Shown: piece by piece, positions 42,570 through 50,618 of the stretch | Position numbering within the stretch: the stretch's first letter is position 1 | Layout of the letters: each line of letters starts with the position of its first letter | Assembly (NCBI GenBank): GCA_900199505.1 | Contig: FZQV01000006.1 | Location: 1 to 64,000 of the forward strand | From: Ruaniaceae bacterium KH17 | GTDB lineage: Bacteria; Actinomycetota; Actinomycetes; Actinomycetales; Actinomycetaceae | Direction of reading: 5' to 3' | DNA: 64,000 nt | Program-made: the position numbers and the translations under genes | Notes under the pieces: model-generated | What the model was told of the DNA's origin: nothing | Database searches by the model: none | Seen by the model: the letters and a program-made list of their open reading frames with translations, nothing else

Positions 42570-43024
42570 GCCATGACCTCCTGCCACTCGGTCTGCGACG
42601 CGAGCATCGTGCGGGCGGCGTCCTGTGCCCCCGTGAGTGTATGGTGCGCGCCCCAACCACACTGGACCTCGTTGGCGGCTGGCACCGAATCGGCGTCGAG
42701 CACATCCTGGAGGGTGGCGGCGATGAGCGCGTGGATTTCGTCATCGGTGTGGTCCCCGACGGCGATGAGATAGAACCCCGTTTGGCAGCCCATCGGCGAG
42801 AAGTCCACGATGTAGTCCGCGTGATTGCGCAGATTCTCGGCGATCAGGTGCTCGAGGGAGTGGACCGTGTCCATCTCGAGGTGGGCCACGTTGGGTTGGG
42901 TGAAGCGGACGTCGTACTTCACGAGAACATCGCCGTGTGGCAGGACCTTGCGATCGGCAATCCGGATATAGGGGGCCGCGACGGCCGTGTGATCGAGATT
43001 GAAGCTCTCTACGTTCATCTTCAT
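42566..43024 (-). CDS. luxS: S-ribosylhomocysteine lyase LuxS
   Basis: Splits S-ribosylhomocysteine into homocysteine and DPD, the AI-2 precursor. It has 152 residues. The metal site HSLEH (HXXEH) and the catalytic Cys in MGCQTGFYL are present; the third metal ligand is the His in the CGWGAHH region, where LuxS normally has CGxxxxH. It forms an operon with the nucleosidase gene. A TAGGTT -10 box 6 nt before the ATG and an overlapping inverted repeat suggest leaderless, regulated expression. Confidence 0.93.
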   Translation of the reverse strand: MKMNVESFNLDHTAVAAPYIRIADRKVLPHGDVLVKYDVRFTQPNVAHLEMDTVHSLEHLIAENLRNHADYIVDFSPMGCQTGFYLIAVGDHTDDEIHALIAATLQDVLDADSVPAANEVQCGWGAHHTLTGAQDAARTMLASQTEWQEVMA

Positions 43025-43030
43025 GGCACT

Positions 43031-43071
43031 AACCTAGCGGGCCGAGTGCCGCCTGTGGGAGGCCCGCTAGG
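43031..43071 (-). promoter_or_regulatory. luxS promoter with long inverted repeat
   Basis: CCTAGCGGGC and GCCCGCTAGG are perfect 10-bp arms around about 19 bp, ending 8 nt from the luxS ATG. On the minus strand the distal arm contains the -10 TAGGTT. It is either an operator over the promoter, or the terminator of the upstream operon without a T tract. Confidence 0.55.
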
Positions 43072-43114
43072 TGAACAGTGAAATGCGCATCAGCCGTGAT
43101 CCGTACCTCTGGAC

Positions 43115-44110
43115 TCAGCTTTCGCGGGTGGGCGTGGTTGGGGGTGGTTCCGTGGGCGCCGTCGGCGGCGGGGTCTCCTGAAGGAACTCGACGATCACTT
43201 CCACGGTCGTATCGAAGTACGAGCGGCCATCTGGCGCGATCGCGCGGTGGTCGAGGTACCAGCGCTTCGAGTCGTGCTTCATGGGTCCGATGCAGAGATT
43301 GACGGCGCGGCCCTCCGCCTGCGCGTCGTGGAACGCCGAGTTCTTCACCCAGCGCCAGCGGCCCGGTGAGATCACGGCGCCGAGTCTATGCAAGAGGTCC
43401 TTCGATCCCCACAAGTGCAGGAAGCGGTGGATCCGCGTGAACGCTGGGGCGTTCGTGAAGACGCCCCCCATCGAGATGATCTGGGTTGGGATGCCGCCAC
43501 TCTCGAGAAACCAGGAGGCGTTGAGCGCCATCTGTGAGCCGCCCGAATACCCGATCACGGTCACGGTAGCTCCACTGCCGGGAACATAGCCCTCGGCGCG
43601 GATCGCCCGCGAGATCACGTTGGCGAGGCCGAGCCCGTAGGTGGGGCCGTAGCGCGGATCGATCGCCACGAGCACCTGGAACACGTTGCGCAGATTGACA
43701 ACGTACGGCGCGAGCGATGGGAATGTGGACTCCCGGCCACGCCCCGCCCGCGCCCACAACCAGCCGCCACGGCGTTCGGTGAGGCCGCGGTTCGCGGCCG
43801 AGTACGGGAAGACATCGCCAATCACGCGCGTCCCGGGGACCTGCTCCTCGAGTGCCCGAAGGAAGTGTTGTTCTGTCTTCGAGTTCGAGTTTCCCTTCCC
43901 CCCGACGGCGCCCACCCCCGAGAGGTAGACGACGAACTGGCGAGGTGCCTGGCTGGGCGAGGAGACGCCGTCGGGCGGTGGGGTGAGGAACTGCAACATC
44001 CCCGCGGCTTCATCGCCGTCCTTGGCCCACCAGCGCAGGCTCTCGAGCGGCGAGAGGAGCGCCAGCACCACGAGCGCACCGAGGAGGATCCACACCGCCC
44101 ACTCGATCAT
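43115..44110 (-). CDS. Membrane-anchored putative serine hydrolase, paralogue 2
   Basis: 331 residues with one N-terminal transmembrane helix (WAVWILLGALVVLALLSPL), leaving the body outside or membrane-bound. An alpha/beta-hydrolase-like nucleophile elbow is visible as VTVIGYSGGSQMALNA (GYSGG); preceding it are RYGPTYGLGLANVISRAI and VGDVFPYS-type segments. About half of the residues match the gene just upstream. It overlaps that gene by ATGA and ends in a Pro/Thr-rich tail (TAPTEPPPTTPT). The family is unknown to me; a lipase/esterase role is a guess. Confidence 0.7.
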   Translation of the reverse strand: MIEWAVWILLGALVVLALLSPLESLRWWAKDGDEAAGMLQFLTPPPDGVSSPSQAPRQFVVYLSGVGAVGGKGNSNSKTEQHFLRALEEQVPGTRVIGDVFPYSAANRGLTERRGGWLWARAGRGRESTFPSLAPYVVNLRNVFQVLVAIDPRYGPTYGLGLANVISRAIRAEGYVPGSGATVTVIGYSGGSQMALNASWFLESGGIPTQIISMGGVFTNAPAFTRIHRFLHLWGSKDLLHRLGAVISPGRWRWVKNSAFHDAQAEGRAVNLCIGPMKHDSKRWYLDHRAIAPDGRSYFDTTVEVIVEFLQETPPPTAPTEPPPTTPTRES

Positions 44111-45099
44111 GAGGTGCGCCCGTCTCGTGGACGAGTGGTAGGAAGCGGGGTCTCGTGGAGAAACTCCACGATCGCGTCGGTGGTGATATCGAAGTAGGAG
44201 TGACCATCGGGCGTGGTAGCGCGGTGGTCGAGGTACCACTGGGCGGCGTCGTGCCGCATGGGGCCGATACAGCGATCGAGCACGCGGCCCTCGGCCTTCG
44301 CGCGGTTGAAGGCGGAGCTGGGAAACCAGCGCAGGCGCCGCGGCGAGAAGACGGGCCCAAGATGGTGCAGCAGGTCCTTCGATCCCCACAGGTGGATGAA
44401 TCGGTGGAGCCGCTCGAACGCCGGGTTATTCGCGAAGATCCCGCCCATCGAGACGATCTGGGTGGGGATGCCACTGGATTCGAGGAACCACGCGGCGTTG
44501 AGGCACATCTGGGCGCCGCCGGAGAAGCCGATCACGGTCACGGTGGTGCCGCTCCCGAGCCGGTACCCCTTGTCGAGGAGAGACCGGGTGATCTCGTTCG
44601 CTAGACCGAGCCCGTAGGTGGGCCCGTAGCGTGGATCTCCCGCCACCATGATCTGCAGGATGTTGCGGATCTTGATGAGATAGGAGAGAAGCGAGAAGCG
44701 TGAGCGACGGCGGTGGCGGATGGCGAAGGACCATAGTCGGCCGCTCAACCGCCGCTGCGGCAGGCCGAGATTCTGTGGGGAGTAGGGGAACACGTCCCCC
44801 GTTATGCGGGCGCCGGGAAGCCGGTCCGAGAGGGCGTCCAGGAAGTGCATCTCAGTTTTCGACGTGGAGTTCGCGCCACCGCTCGCTACTGCCACGCCCG
44901 AGAGGTACACGACGAACTGCTGGACGGGATCGGCGTCGGCATCCGAGCGTGCCGCGTCCAACTCTTCCGGCGCGGCCTTGCGGACGAGGCTCGCCACGGA
45001 TTGGCCGTCCCGCGCCCACCAGCGCAGGCTCTCGAGGGGCGAGAGGAGCGCAAGCGTCAGGAGGCTTCCGAAGAGGATCCACAACGCCCAGGTGATCAT
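44107..45099 (-). CDS. Membrane-anchored putative serine hydrolase, paralogue 1
   Basis: 330 residues, same layout as its neighbour: N-terminal helix WALWILFGSLLTLALLSPLE, then QFVVYLSGVAVASGG, RITGDVFPYSPQNLGLP, RYGPTYGLGLANEITRS, and the GXSXG-like VTVIGFSGGAQMCLN followed by IPTQIVSMGGIFANNPAF and LWGSKDLLHHLG. It arose with paralogue 2 by tandem duplication. All three genes of the operon overlap by ATGA. Candidate catalytic Asp and His are in GSKDLL and in YLDHR. Confidence 0.7.
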   Translation of the reverse strand: MITWALWILFGSLLTLALLSPLESLRWWARDGQSVASLVRKAAPEELDAARSDADADPVQQFVVYLSGVAVASGGANSTSKTEMHFLDALSDRLPGARITGDVFPYSPQNLGLPQRRLSGRLWSFAIRHRRRSRFSLLSYLIKIRNILQIMVAGDPRYGPTYGLGLANEITRSLLDKGYRLGSGTTVTVIGFSGGAQMCLNAAWFLESSGIPTQIVSMGGIFANNPAFERLHRFIHLWGSKDLLHHLGPVFSPRRLRWFPSSAFNRAKAEGRVLDRCIGPMRHDAAQWYLDHRATTPDGHSYFDITTDAIVEFLHETPLPTTRPRDGRTS

Positions 45100-45740
45100 T
45101 CGCCTGCCGCTTCTGCAGGCTCGGCACTGATGGGAATGATGGGGGTGCCGGCCAGGATGTCGCGCGCCGTGATCTGCGTGGGGACGCCAGTCACGAGGCG
45201 CCAGATCCGCGCCGTCCCGCGGCTGATGACGGGCCCGATCAGGTCTGAGAGGAGGTTCATCACGAGCCAGGCGGCGCCGGACACGATGAGTGCGCGGAGC
45301 CAGGTCGTGGAGTAGGCGCCGAGCACCAGAGTCCACAGGGCAACGAAGCTCCAGGCGTTCAGGAACTTGGTGAAGACGATGCCGAGAATCGGCACGAATC
45401 CGAAGACACTAAGGATCAGCGGTGCGGTGGAGGCCAGTGTGAGGGCGATGACCAAGGTGAGTGGCTCGCGGTGCCCGATGATCAGCGGTGCCACGAGAAA
45501 GAGCACGAATGCGTGCGCCACATAGAGGAGCACGAGCAGGACCCCGGAGAGCGCCAGTGCGGCGGCGGCGCGTAGCCCGCGGACGCGGTTGATATAGAGC
45601 ACGGCGCCGTGGCCAAGGAGGGTGGATACGCCCGCGAGGAACGCGATGCCGATCGCGATGTCGAGCGAGGGTACGCTGGCTCGCCCGGGCGTGAGAACAC
45701 CCCAGGCTGAGGCGAAGACGGAGGCGAACCACTCGAGCAT
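45096..45740 (-). CDS. Polytopic membrane protein heading the hydrolase operon
   Basis: 214 residues with about six hydrophobic segments and an amphipathic C-terminal tail. No family recognised. It is the first gene of a three-gene leftward operon; the overlap with paralogue 1 (ATGA) implies a fixed ratio, so it may be a membrane platform or transport partner for the two hydrolases. The divergent side faces the nrd regulatory region. Confidence 0.65.
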   Translation of the reverse strand: MLEWFASVFASAWGVLTPGRASVPSLDIAIGIAFLAGVSTLLGHGAVLYINRVRGLRAAAALALSGVLLVLLYVAHAFVLFLVAPLIIGHREPLTLVIALTLASTAPLILSVFGFVPILGIVFTKFLNAWSFVALWTLVLGAYSTTWLRALIVSGAAWLVMNLLSDLIGPVISRGTARIWRLVTGVPTQITARDILAGTPIIPISAEPAEAAGE

Positions 45741-45799
45741 TCCCCCATTATGCGCGACACGCCGAAACGACGAGAGTTCCGGAACTCGTTTTCGCGATG

Positions 45800-45964
45800 T
45801 TATCCACAGGTTCGCGTGCGTTGTGGATAGAGCCCGACGGCGTTGTCCACCGGTCGGCGGAGCCCGGCCAGGCCGTCGTGTCAGTGATAAGCGGCAGAAT
45901 CTTCAGTAGGGCATCGATAGGGCGATCCACAGGTCCTCCCCAAGGTGTCCGCGGCTGTCCACAG
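45800..45964. promoter_or_regulatory. DnaA-box cluster upstream of nrdHIE
   Basis: A perfect TTATCCACA (45800-45808), an inverted TTGTGGATAG (45821-45830), TTGTCCACC (45843-45851), and weaker GATCCACAGG and TGTCCACAGG near 45924 and 45957. The order and the neighbouring words (CCACCGG, GTGTCAGTG) mirror the region before dnaB. The 426-bp gap 45741-46166 holds these, the NrdR boxes and the nrd promoter. Confidence 0.65.
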
Positions 45965-46009
45965 GAAAGGAGACTGGGATGTGGAGCACACAAGGCACGC
46001 GACACGCCG

Positions 46010-46057
46010 ACACGACATCTAGTGGTGATGCACGAATGCGACCACTAGGTGTAGTGT
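46010..46057. promoter_or_regulatory. Pair of NrdR boxes
   Basis: ACACGACATCTAGTGG (46010-46025) and CCACTAGGTGTAGTGT (46042-46057, the inverse reads ACACTACACCTAGTGG). The starts are 32 bp apart, three helical turns, as usual for NrdR box pairs. NrdR with ATP/dATP would repress nrdHIE here. Confidence 0.82.
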
Positions 46058-46166
46058 CTGAACTCCGGGCAGACGCCTATGCAGAAACGAACTACATGAG
46101 TGTTGTTACGCGTGTGACATTTGAGTCGCGAGTAACAACTCCCCGCCGAGAAGGAGTACACGGAAT

Positions 46167-46430
46167 ATGAGCATCACGGTCTACAGCAAGCCGAACTGCG
46201 TGCAGTGCGATGCCACCTACCGCGCGCTCAAGAAGCACGGCCTCGAGTATGACGTTGTGGATATCTCGGTTGACGCCGAGGCGCTCCAAACGGTGAAGGC
46301 GCTTGGTTACCAGCAGGCTCCTGTCGTGTTTGCCGGTGGCGACCACTGGGCCGGCTTCCGCCCGGACCGCATCAAGGCCGTGGCCGCCGTCGTCGCCGAG
46401 GCGGAGACCGCCGTCGTCGCGAACGCGTAA
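46167..46430 (+). CDS. nrdH: Glutaredoxin-like electron donor NrdH
   Basis: Small thiol redox protein that reduces the class Ib ribonucleotide reductase. 87 residues. Redox site CVQC in [16 protein letters not shown] and the NrdH motif WAGFRPDRI near the C-terminus. AAGGAG precedes the ATG. First gene of nrdHIE, behind NrdR and DnaA sites. Confidence 0.96.
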   Translation: MSITVYSKPNCVQCDATYRALKKHGLEYDVVDISVDAEALQTVKALGYQQAPVVFAGGDHWAGFRPDRIKAVAAVVAEAETAVVANA

Positions 46431-46483
46431 CACAGTCGAAGTTCCGCGCTCTTCATGAGCGCTCGTATGCCGGGAGGGGAGTC

Positions 46484-46897
46484 ATGGCACGCATCGTCTA
46501 TTTCTCCTCGGTGTCCGAAAACACGCGCCGGTTCGTGGAGCGGCTGGGGTTCCCTGCCACGCGCATCCCGTTGCACTGGCAGGACGGCTTCCAGGTGGAC
46601 GAGGAGTACGTCCTGATAGTGCCGACCTATGGTGGGGGCGAACACAAGGGCGCGGTCCCGAAGCAGGTCATCAAGTTCCTGAATGACCCGCACAATCGGG
46701 GCCTGATCCGGGGCGTGATTGCCTCGGGCAACACCAATTTCGGTACCGGGTACTGCATCGCGGGGGACATCATCGCCGCGAAGTGCCAGGTTCCGGTGCT
46801 GTATCGATATGAGTTGCTGGGAACAGCGGAGGACGCCGAGCGCGTCCGAGAAGGATTGAGGACGTTTTGGCAGAGACACTCACAGATATCGGCCTAG
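46484..46897 (+). CDS. nrdI: Flavodoxin-like protein NrdI
   Basis: FMN protein that supplies the oxidant to build the Mn(III)2-tyrosyl radical in NrdF. 137 residues. [16 protein letters not shown] binds the FMN phosphate and [32 protein letters not shown] are the other FMN loops. Ribosome site GGGAGGGG precedes the ATG. Its 3' end overlaps nrdE by 31 nt. Confidence 0.95.
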   Translation: MARIVYFSSVSENTRRFVERLGFPATRIPLHWQDGFQVDEEYVLIVPTYGGGEHKGAVPKQVIKFLNDPHNRGLIRGVIASGNTNFGTGYCIAGDIIAAKCQVPVLYRYELLGTAEDAERVREGLRTFWQRHSQISA

Positions 46898-49020
46898 AGA
46901 CTACGCCGGATTCGCTTGAGCTTGATTACCACTCGCTCAACGCGATGCTGAACCTGTATGACGCCGATGGCAACATCCAGTTCGACAAGGACCGGGCTGC
47001 CGCGCGGCAATACTTCCTGCAGCACGTCAACCAGAACACGGTCTTCTTCCACAACCTGAAGGAGAAGCTCGATTACCTGGTGACCGAGGGCTACTACGAG
47101 TCCGAGGTGCTCGACAAGTACGATTACGAGTTCATCAAGAGCGTCTTCAAGTTCGCTTACTCCTTCAAGTTCCGCTTCCCCACGTTCCTCGGCGCGTTCA
47201 AGTACTACACCTCGTACACGCTGAAGACCTTCGATGGGAAGCGCTATCTCGAGCGCTTCGAGGATCGTGTGTCGATGGTGGCGCTGTCTCTGGCCGACGG
47301 CGATCGCGACTTCGCGCTCAAGCTGGTCGAAGAGATCATCACGGGCCGGTTCCAGCCGGCCACGCCCACGTTCCTGAACGCGGGAAAGAAGCAGCGCGGC
47401 GAGGCCGTCTCCTGCTTCCTGCTGCGCATCGAGGACAACATGGAGTCGATCGCCCGCGGCATCAACTCGGCGCTACAACTGTCGAAGCGTGGCGGTGGGG
47501 TGGCGCTGTTGCTCACCAACCTGCGTGAGGCCGGCGCCCCGATCAAGAAGATCCAGAACCAGTCCTCGGGAGTGATTCCCGTGATGAAGCTGCTGGAAGA
47601 CTCGTTCTCGTACGCGAACCAGCTCGGTGCGCGCCAGGGTGCGGGCGCCGTCTACCTGAACGCGCACCACCCGGACATCGAGTCCTTCCTCGACACGAAG
47701 CGGGAGAACGCGGACGAGAAGATCCGCATCAAGACCCTCTCGCTCGGTGTGGTGATCCCGGACATCACGTTCGAGCTCGCGCGCAAGAACGAAGACATGT
47801 ACTTGTTCTCGCCATATGACGTCGAGCGAATCTATGGCGTTCCGTTCTCGGACATCAGCGTGACCGAGAAGTACCACGAGATGGTGGACAACAAGCAGAT
47901 CCGCAAGAAGAAGATCAACGCCCGGCAGTTCTTCCAGATGCTTGCCGAGATCCAGTTCGAGTCCGGCTATCCGTACATCATGTTTGAGGACACCGTGAAT
48001 CGGGCGAACCCGGTAGCGGGCAAGGTTGTCATGTCCAACCTGTGCTCGGAGATCCTGCAGGTGTCATCGCCGTCGGTCTACAACGATGATCTCTCCTACA
48101 AGGAGATCGGCAAGGACATCTCCTGCAACCTCGGCTCGATGAACATCGCGAAGTCGATGGAGTCCCCGGACTTGGGGCGCACGGTTGGCACCGCGATCCG
48201 CGCGCTCACGGCGGTCTCGGACCAGACCTCGATCGACTCGGTTCCCTCCATCGTCAAGGGCAACAACGAATCGCACGCGATCGGCCTCGGCCAGATGAAC
48301 CTGCACGGGTACTTGGCGAAGGAGCGGATCTACTACGGATCCGAAGAGGGCCTGGACTTCACGAACATCTACTTCTATACGGTGCTTTTCCACGCGCTGA
48401 CCGAGTCGAACAAGCTCGCGATCGAACGGGGCCAGGCGTTCGGCGGCTTCGAGAACTCGAAGTACGCCTCCGGTGAGTTCTTCGAGAAGTACGTGGACCA
48501 GGTGTGGGAGCCAAAGACGGCGCGTGTGCGGGAACTGTTCGAGGGGATCCACATTCCGACCCAGGCCGACTGGGCGGCGCTGCGCGATTCGGTGATGGAG
48601 CACGGCATCTACAACCAGAACCTGCAGGCCGTGCCGCCCACGGGATCGATCTCGTACATCAACCACTCGACGTCCTCGATCCACCCGATCGTCTCCAAGA
48701 TCGAGATCCGTAAGGAAGGCAAGATCGGGCGCGTCTACTATCCGGCGCCGTACATGACGAACGAGAACCTGGAGTACTACCAGGACGCGTACGAGATCGG
48801 GTACGAGAAGATCATTGACACGTATGCCGAGGCCACGCAGCACGTGGACCAGGGCCTCTCGCTGACGCTGTTCTTCCCGAGCACGGCGACCACGCGTGAC
48901 ATCAACAAGGCGCAGATCTACGCGTGGAAGAAGGGCATCAAGACCCTCTACTACATCCGCCTACGCCAGATGGCGCTGGAAGGAACCGAAGTCGAGGGTT
49001 GCGTCTCCTGCATGCTGTAG
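46867..49020 (+). CDS. nrdE: Class Ib ribonucleoside-diphosphate reductase alpha subunit
   Basis: Catalytic subunit reducing ribonucleoside diphosphates. 717 residues, usual size. [11 protein letters not shown]-like [23 protein letters not shown] has the first active-site Cys; NLCSEILQ the radical Cys; [26 protein letters not shown]; and the C-terminal redox pair CVSCML. The start is a TTG at 46867 after GAGGA, inside the end of nrdI. No ATP-cone activity domain, as expected for class Ib. A strong terminator follows at 49117, so nrdF is not in this operon. Confidence 0.96.
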   Translation: MAETLTDIGLETTPDSLELDYHSLNAMLNLYDADGNIQFDKDRAAARQYFLQHVNQNTVFFHNLKEKLDYLVTEGYYESEVLDKYDYEFIKSVFKFAYSFKFRFPTFLGAFKYYTSYTLKTFDGKRYLERFEDRVSMVALSLADGDRDFALKLVEEIITGRFQPATPTFLNAGKKQRGEAVSCFLLRIEDNMESIARGINSALQLSKRGGGVALLLTNLREAGAPIKKIQNQSSGVIPVMKLLEDSFSYANQLGARQGAGAVYLNAHHPDIESFLDTKRENADEKIRIKTLSLGVVIPDITFELARKNEDMYLFSPYDVERIYGVPFSDISVTEKYHEMVDNKQIRKKKINARQFFQMLAEIQFESGYPYIMFEDTVNRANPVAGKVVMSNLCSEILQVSSPSVYNDDLSYKEIGKDISCNLGSMNIAKSMESPDLGRTVGTAIRALTAVSDQTSIDSVPSIVKGNNESHAIGLGQMNLHGYLAKERIYYGSEEGLDFTNIYFYTVLFHALTESNKLAIERGQAFGGFENSKYASGEFFEKYVDQVWEPKTARVRELFEGIHIPTQADWAALRDSVMEHGIYNQNLQAVPPTGSISYINHSTSSIHPIVSKIEIRKEGKIGRVYYPAPYMTNENLEYYQDAYEIGYEKIIDTYAEATQHVDQGLSLTLFFPSTATTRDINKAQIYAWKKGIKTLYYIRLRQMALEGTEVEGCVSCML

Positions 49021-49037
49021 CACTCGCGCCTCCTGAA

Positions 49038-49110
49038 GGTCGTTGAGTGACGAGCGGAGCGAGGAGCGCCGTGCTGAGCGAGCGGAGCGAGACGAAGTAT
49101 CGAAACGCTC
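49038..49110. repeat. Family C repeat after nrdE
   Basis: CGTTGAGTGACGAGCGGAGCG...GAGCGAGACGAAGTATCGAAACG, an expanded copy with internal AGCGGAGCGAG reiterations. A second fragment, GCTCGTTGAGTGACGAAGC, is at 49182-49200. It lies between the nrdE stop and its terminator. Confidence 0.7.
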
Positions 49111-49116
49111 GGAGGG

Positions 49117-49145
49117 GGCCGGTAGCAATCGCTACCGGCCCTTTT
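49117..49145 (+). terminator. Rho-independent terminator of nrdHIE
   Basis: A perfect 10-bp stem GGCCGGTAGC / GCTACCGGCC with an AATC loop, followed by CTTTTC. Confidence 0.87.
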
Positions 49146-49204
49146 CGCGCCCCGACGTCCGGCAGCGTCCCACCTTTGAAGCTCGTTGAGTGACGAAGCA
49201 TCAC

Positions 49205-49256
49205 GTTGCAACGCAGGAAACCTGATCGTTGCAAGAGCGGGTATAAAAGTGTTGCA
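49205..49256. promoter_or_regulatory. Three GTTGCA motifs at 23-bp period before the DUF4143 gene
   Basis: GTTGCA starts at 49205, 49228 and 49251, with exactly 17 bp between motifs. A TATAAA box (49242-49247) sits between the second and third. The arrangement looks like a phased operator for autoregulation. Confidence 0.6.
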
Positions 49257-49265
49257 GATCAAGGT

Positions 49266-50531
49266 ATGGTAATTCGTATGGCCTATCGTCCGAGAGTTGC
49301 CGACAGCGTCGTGAGTGAGCTTCTTGCGAGTATGGGAGGCGTCCTCATTGAGGGCTCTCGTGGTTGTGGGAAGACTTCAACCGGGCTTGAGCATTCGCGA
49401 AGCTCGATCCGGCTGGATCGGGCGCCGCACTACATTCAGCTAGCCGAGCTGAACCCGGTAGAACTCCTCAAGGGACCTACGCCGCGATTGCTAGATGAAT
49501 GGCAGTTGGCGCCCGCTCTCTGGAACGTTGTCCGGCATGAGATCGATGACCGTCAAGAGCGTGGTCAGTTTATTCTCTCGGGTTCGGCGACTCCGTCTGA
49601 TGACATCACGCGCCACTCCGGTGCTGGCAGGATTGGGCGACTCAGGATGCGCACGATGTCGTTGTCGGAGAGTGGTGCGTCATCTGGCGAGGTCTCCCTA
49701 TCCGGGTTGTCGATGGAGAGCACAGTGGGGGGAAAGTCGCCCCTCGCATACGCGGACATGGCCGAGCAGGCGGTGAGAGGAGGGTGGCCGGCGCTCCTCT
49801 CAGCGAGCACGCGTCAGGCAACCATATTCAATCGTAGTTATTGTGACGATCTCTGTGATACCGAGGTGCGCGAGGCTACTGGAGTGCGGCATGATGCGTA
49901 CCGCCTCCGTCGCCTACTCGAAGCTGTGGCGCGAAGCCTGTCTGGAGAGGTGACACTCAAGAGCCTCGCGCAGGACATTGTCGGTGTGTCAGGCGAGCAC
50001 GCTGACCCAAAGACTGTCGCAACGTATCTCGATGCACTCCGACGAGTTTTCGCGGTAGAAGATCTGCCCGCCTGGAGTGTTGCGCTCCGTTCGCGTTCCC
50101 GGCTACGCAGTTCTCCGAAGATGCATCTGGCGGATCCAGCGCTTGCATGTGCAGCACTGGGAGTTGGCACAGATCGGTTGGCACATGATCCCCAGTATTT
50201 TGGTCAAGTCTTCGAGTCGATGGTGATCCGAGATCTGCGTGTCTTGGCCAGTGCCGAGTATGGCCGCGTCTACCACTATCGTGACAATACGGGTCTCGAG
50301 GTGGATGCGATCGTCGAGTATCCCGATGGGAAGTGGGGGGCGGTTGAAGTCAAGCTAGGGTCATCACGAATCCCTGATGCGGAGCGGAGCCTCCTCACCC
50401 TGCGTGACCAGCGAGTCGATCTCGACCGGGTGGGTGCGCCCGCGTTCTTGGCAGTGGTGACGGCGACGGAGTATGCGTATACGCTTCCAAGTGGGATCGA
50501 TGTCATTCCTCTTGGCGTTCTTGGCGCCTGA
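49266..50531 (+). CDS. AAA_14/DUF4143 ATPase
   Basis: About 421 residues. N-terminal AAA+ domain with P-loop GSRGCGKTSTG, Walker B-like PRLLDEWQLAP and sensor ILSGSATPS; the C-terminal DUF4143 part has FESMVIRDLRVLAS and EVDAIVEYPDGKWGAVEVKLGSS, a nuclease-like (PD-(D/E)XK-like E-V-K) pattern. Function of the family is poorly known. Starts at ATG 49266 or 49278. Many copies occur as horizontally spread singletons in actinomycetes. Codon use here is less G/C-ending than in neighbours, supporting transfer. Confidence 0.85.
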   Translation: MVIRMAYRPRVADSVVSELLASMGGVLIEGSRGCGKTSTGLEHSRSSIRLDRAPHYIQLAELNPVELLKGPTPRLLDEWQLAPALWNVVRHEIDDRQERGQFILSGSATPSDDITRHSGAGRIGRLRMRTMSLSESGASSGEVSLSGLSMESTVGGKSPLAYADMAEQAVRGGWPALLSASTRQATIFNRSYCDDLCDTEVREATGVRHDAYRLRRLLEAVARSLSGEVTLKSLAQDIVGVSGEHADPKTVATYLDALRRVFAVEDLPAWSVALRSRSRLRSSPKMHLADPALACAALGVGTDRLAHDPQYFGQVFESMVIRDLRVLASAEYGRVYHYRDNTGLEVDAIVEYPDGKWGAVEVKLGSSRIPDAERSLLTLRDQRVDLDRVGAPAFLAVVTATEYAYTLPSGIDVIPLGVLGA

Positions 50532-50618
50532 CCTCCCCAGCGAGTTGTCGCGAAGCCTAACCGGCCTCTCGCCAGCCGCGCTGACAGGAGCGCGATCTCG
50601 TCGGTTGGGTGAGTCCGG

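Noticed and set aside
43025-43114. SAM or SAH riboswitch before luxS
   Set aside because: Only one simple hairpin is visible; none of the multi-helix cores fit, and a leaderless promoter lies inside the region.
46867-49020. Intein in nrdE (and in dnaB)
   Set aside because: Both proteins have normal length and uninterrupted active-site motifs.
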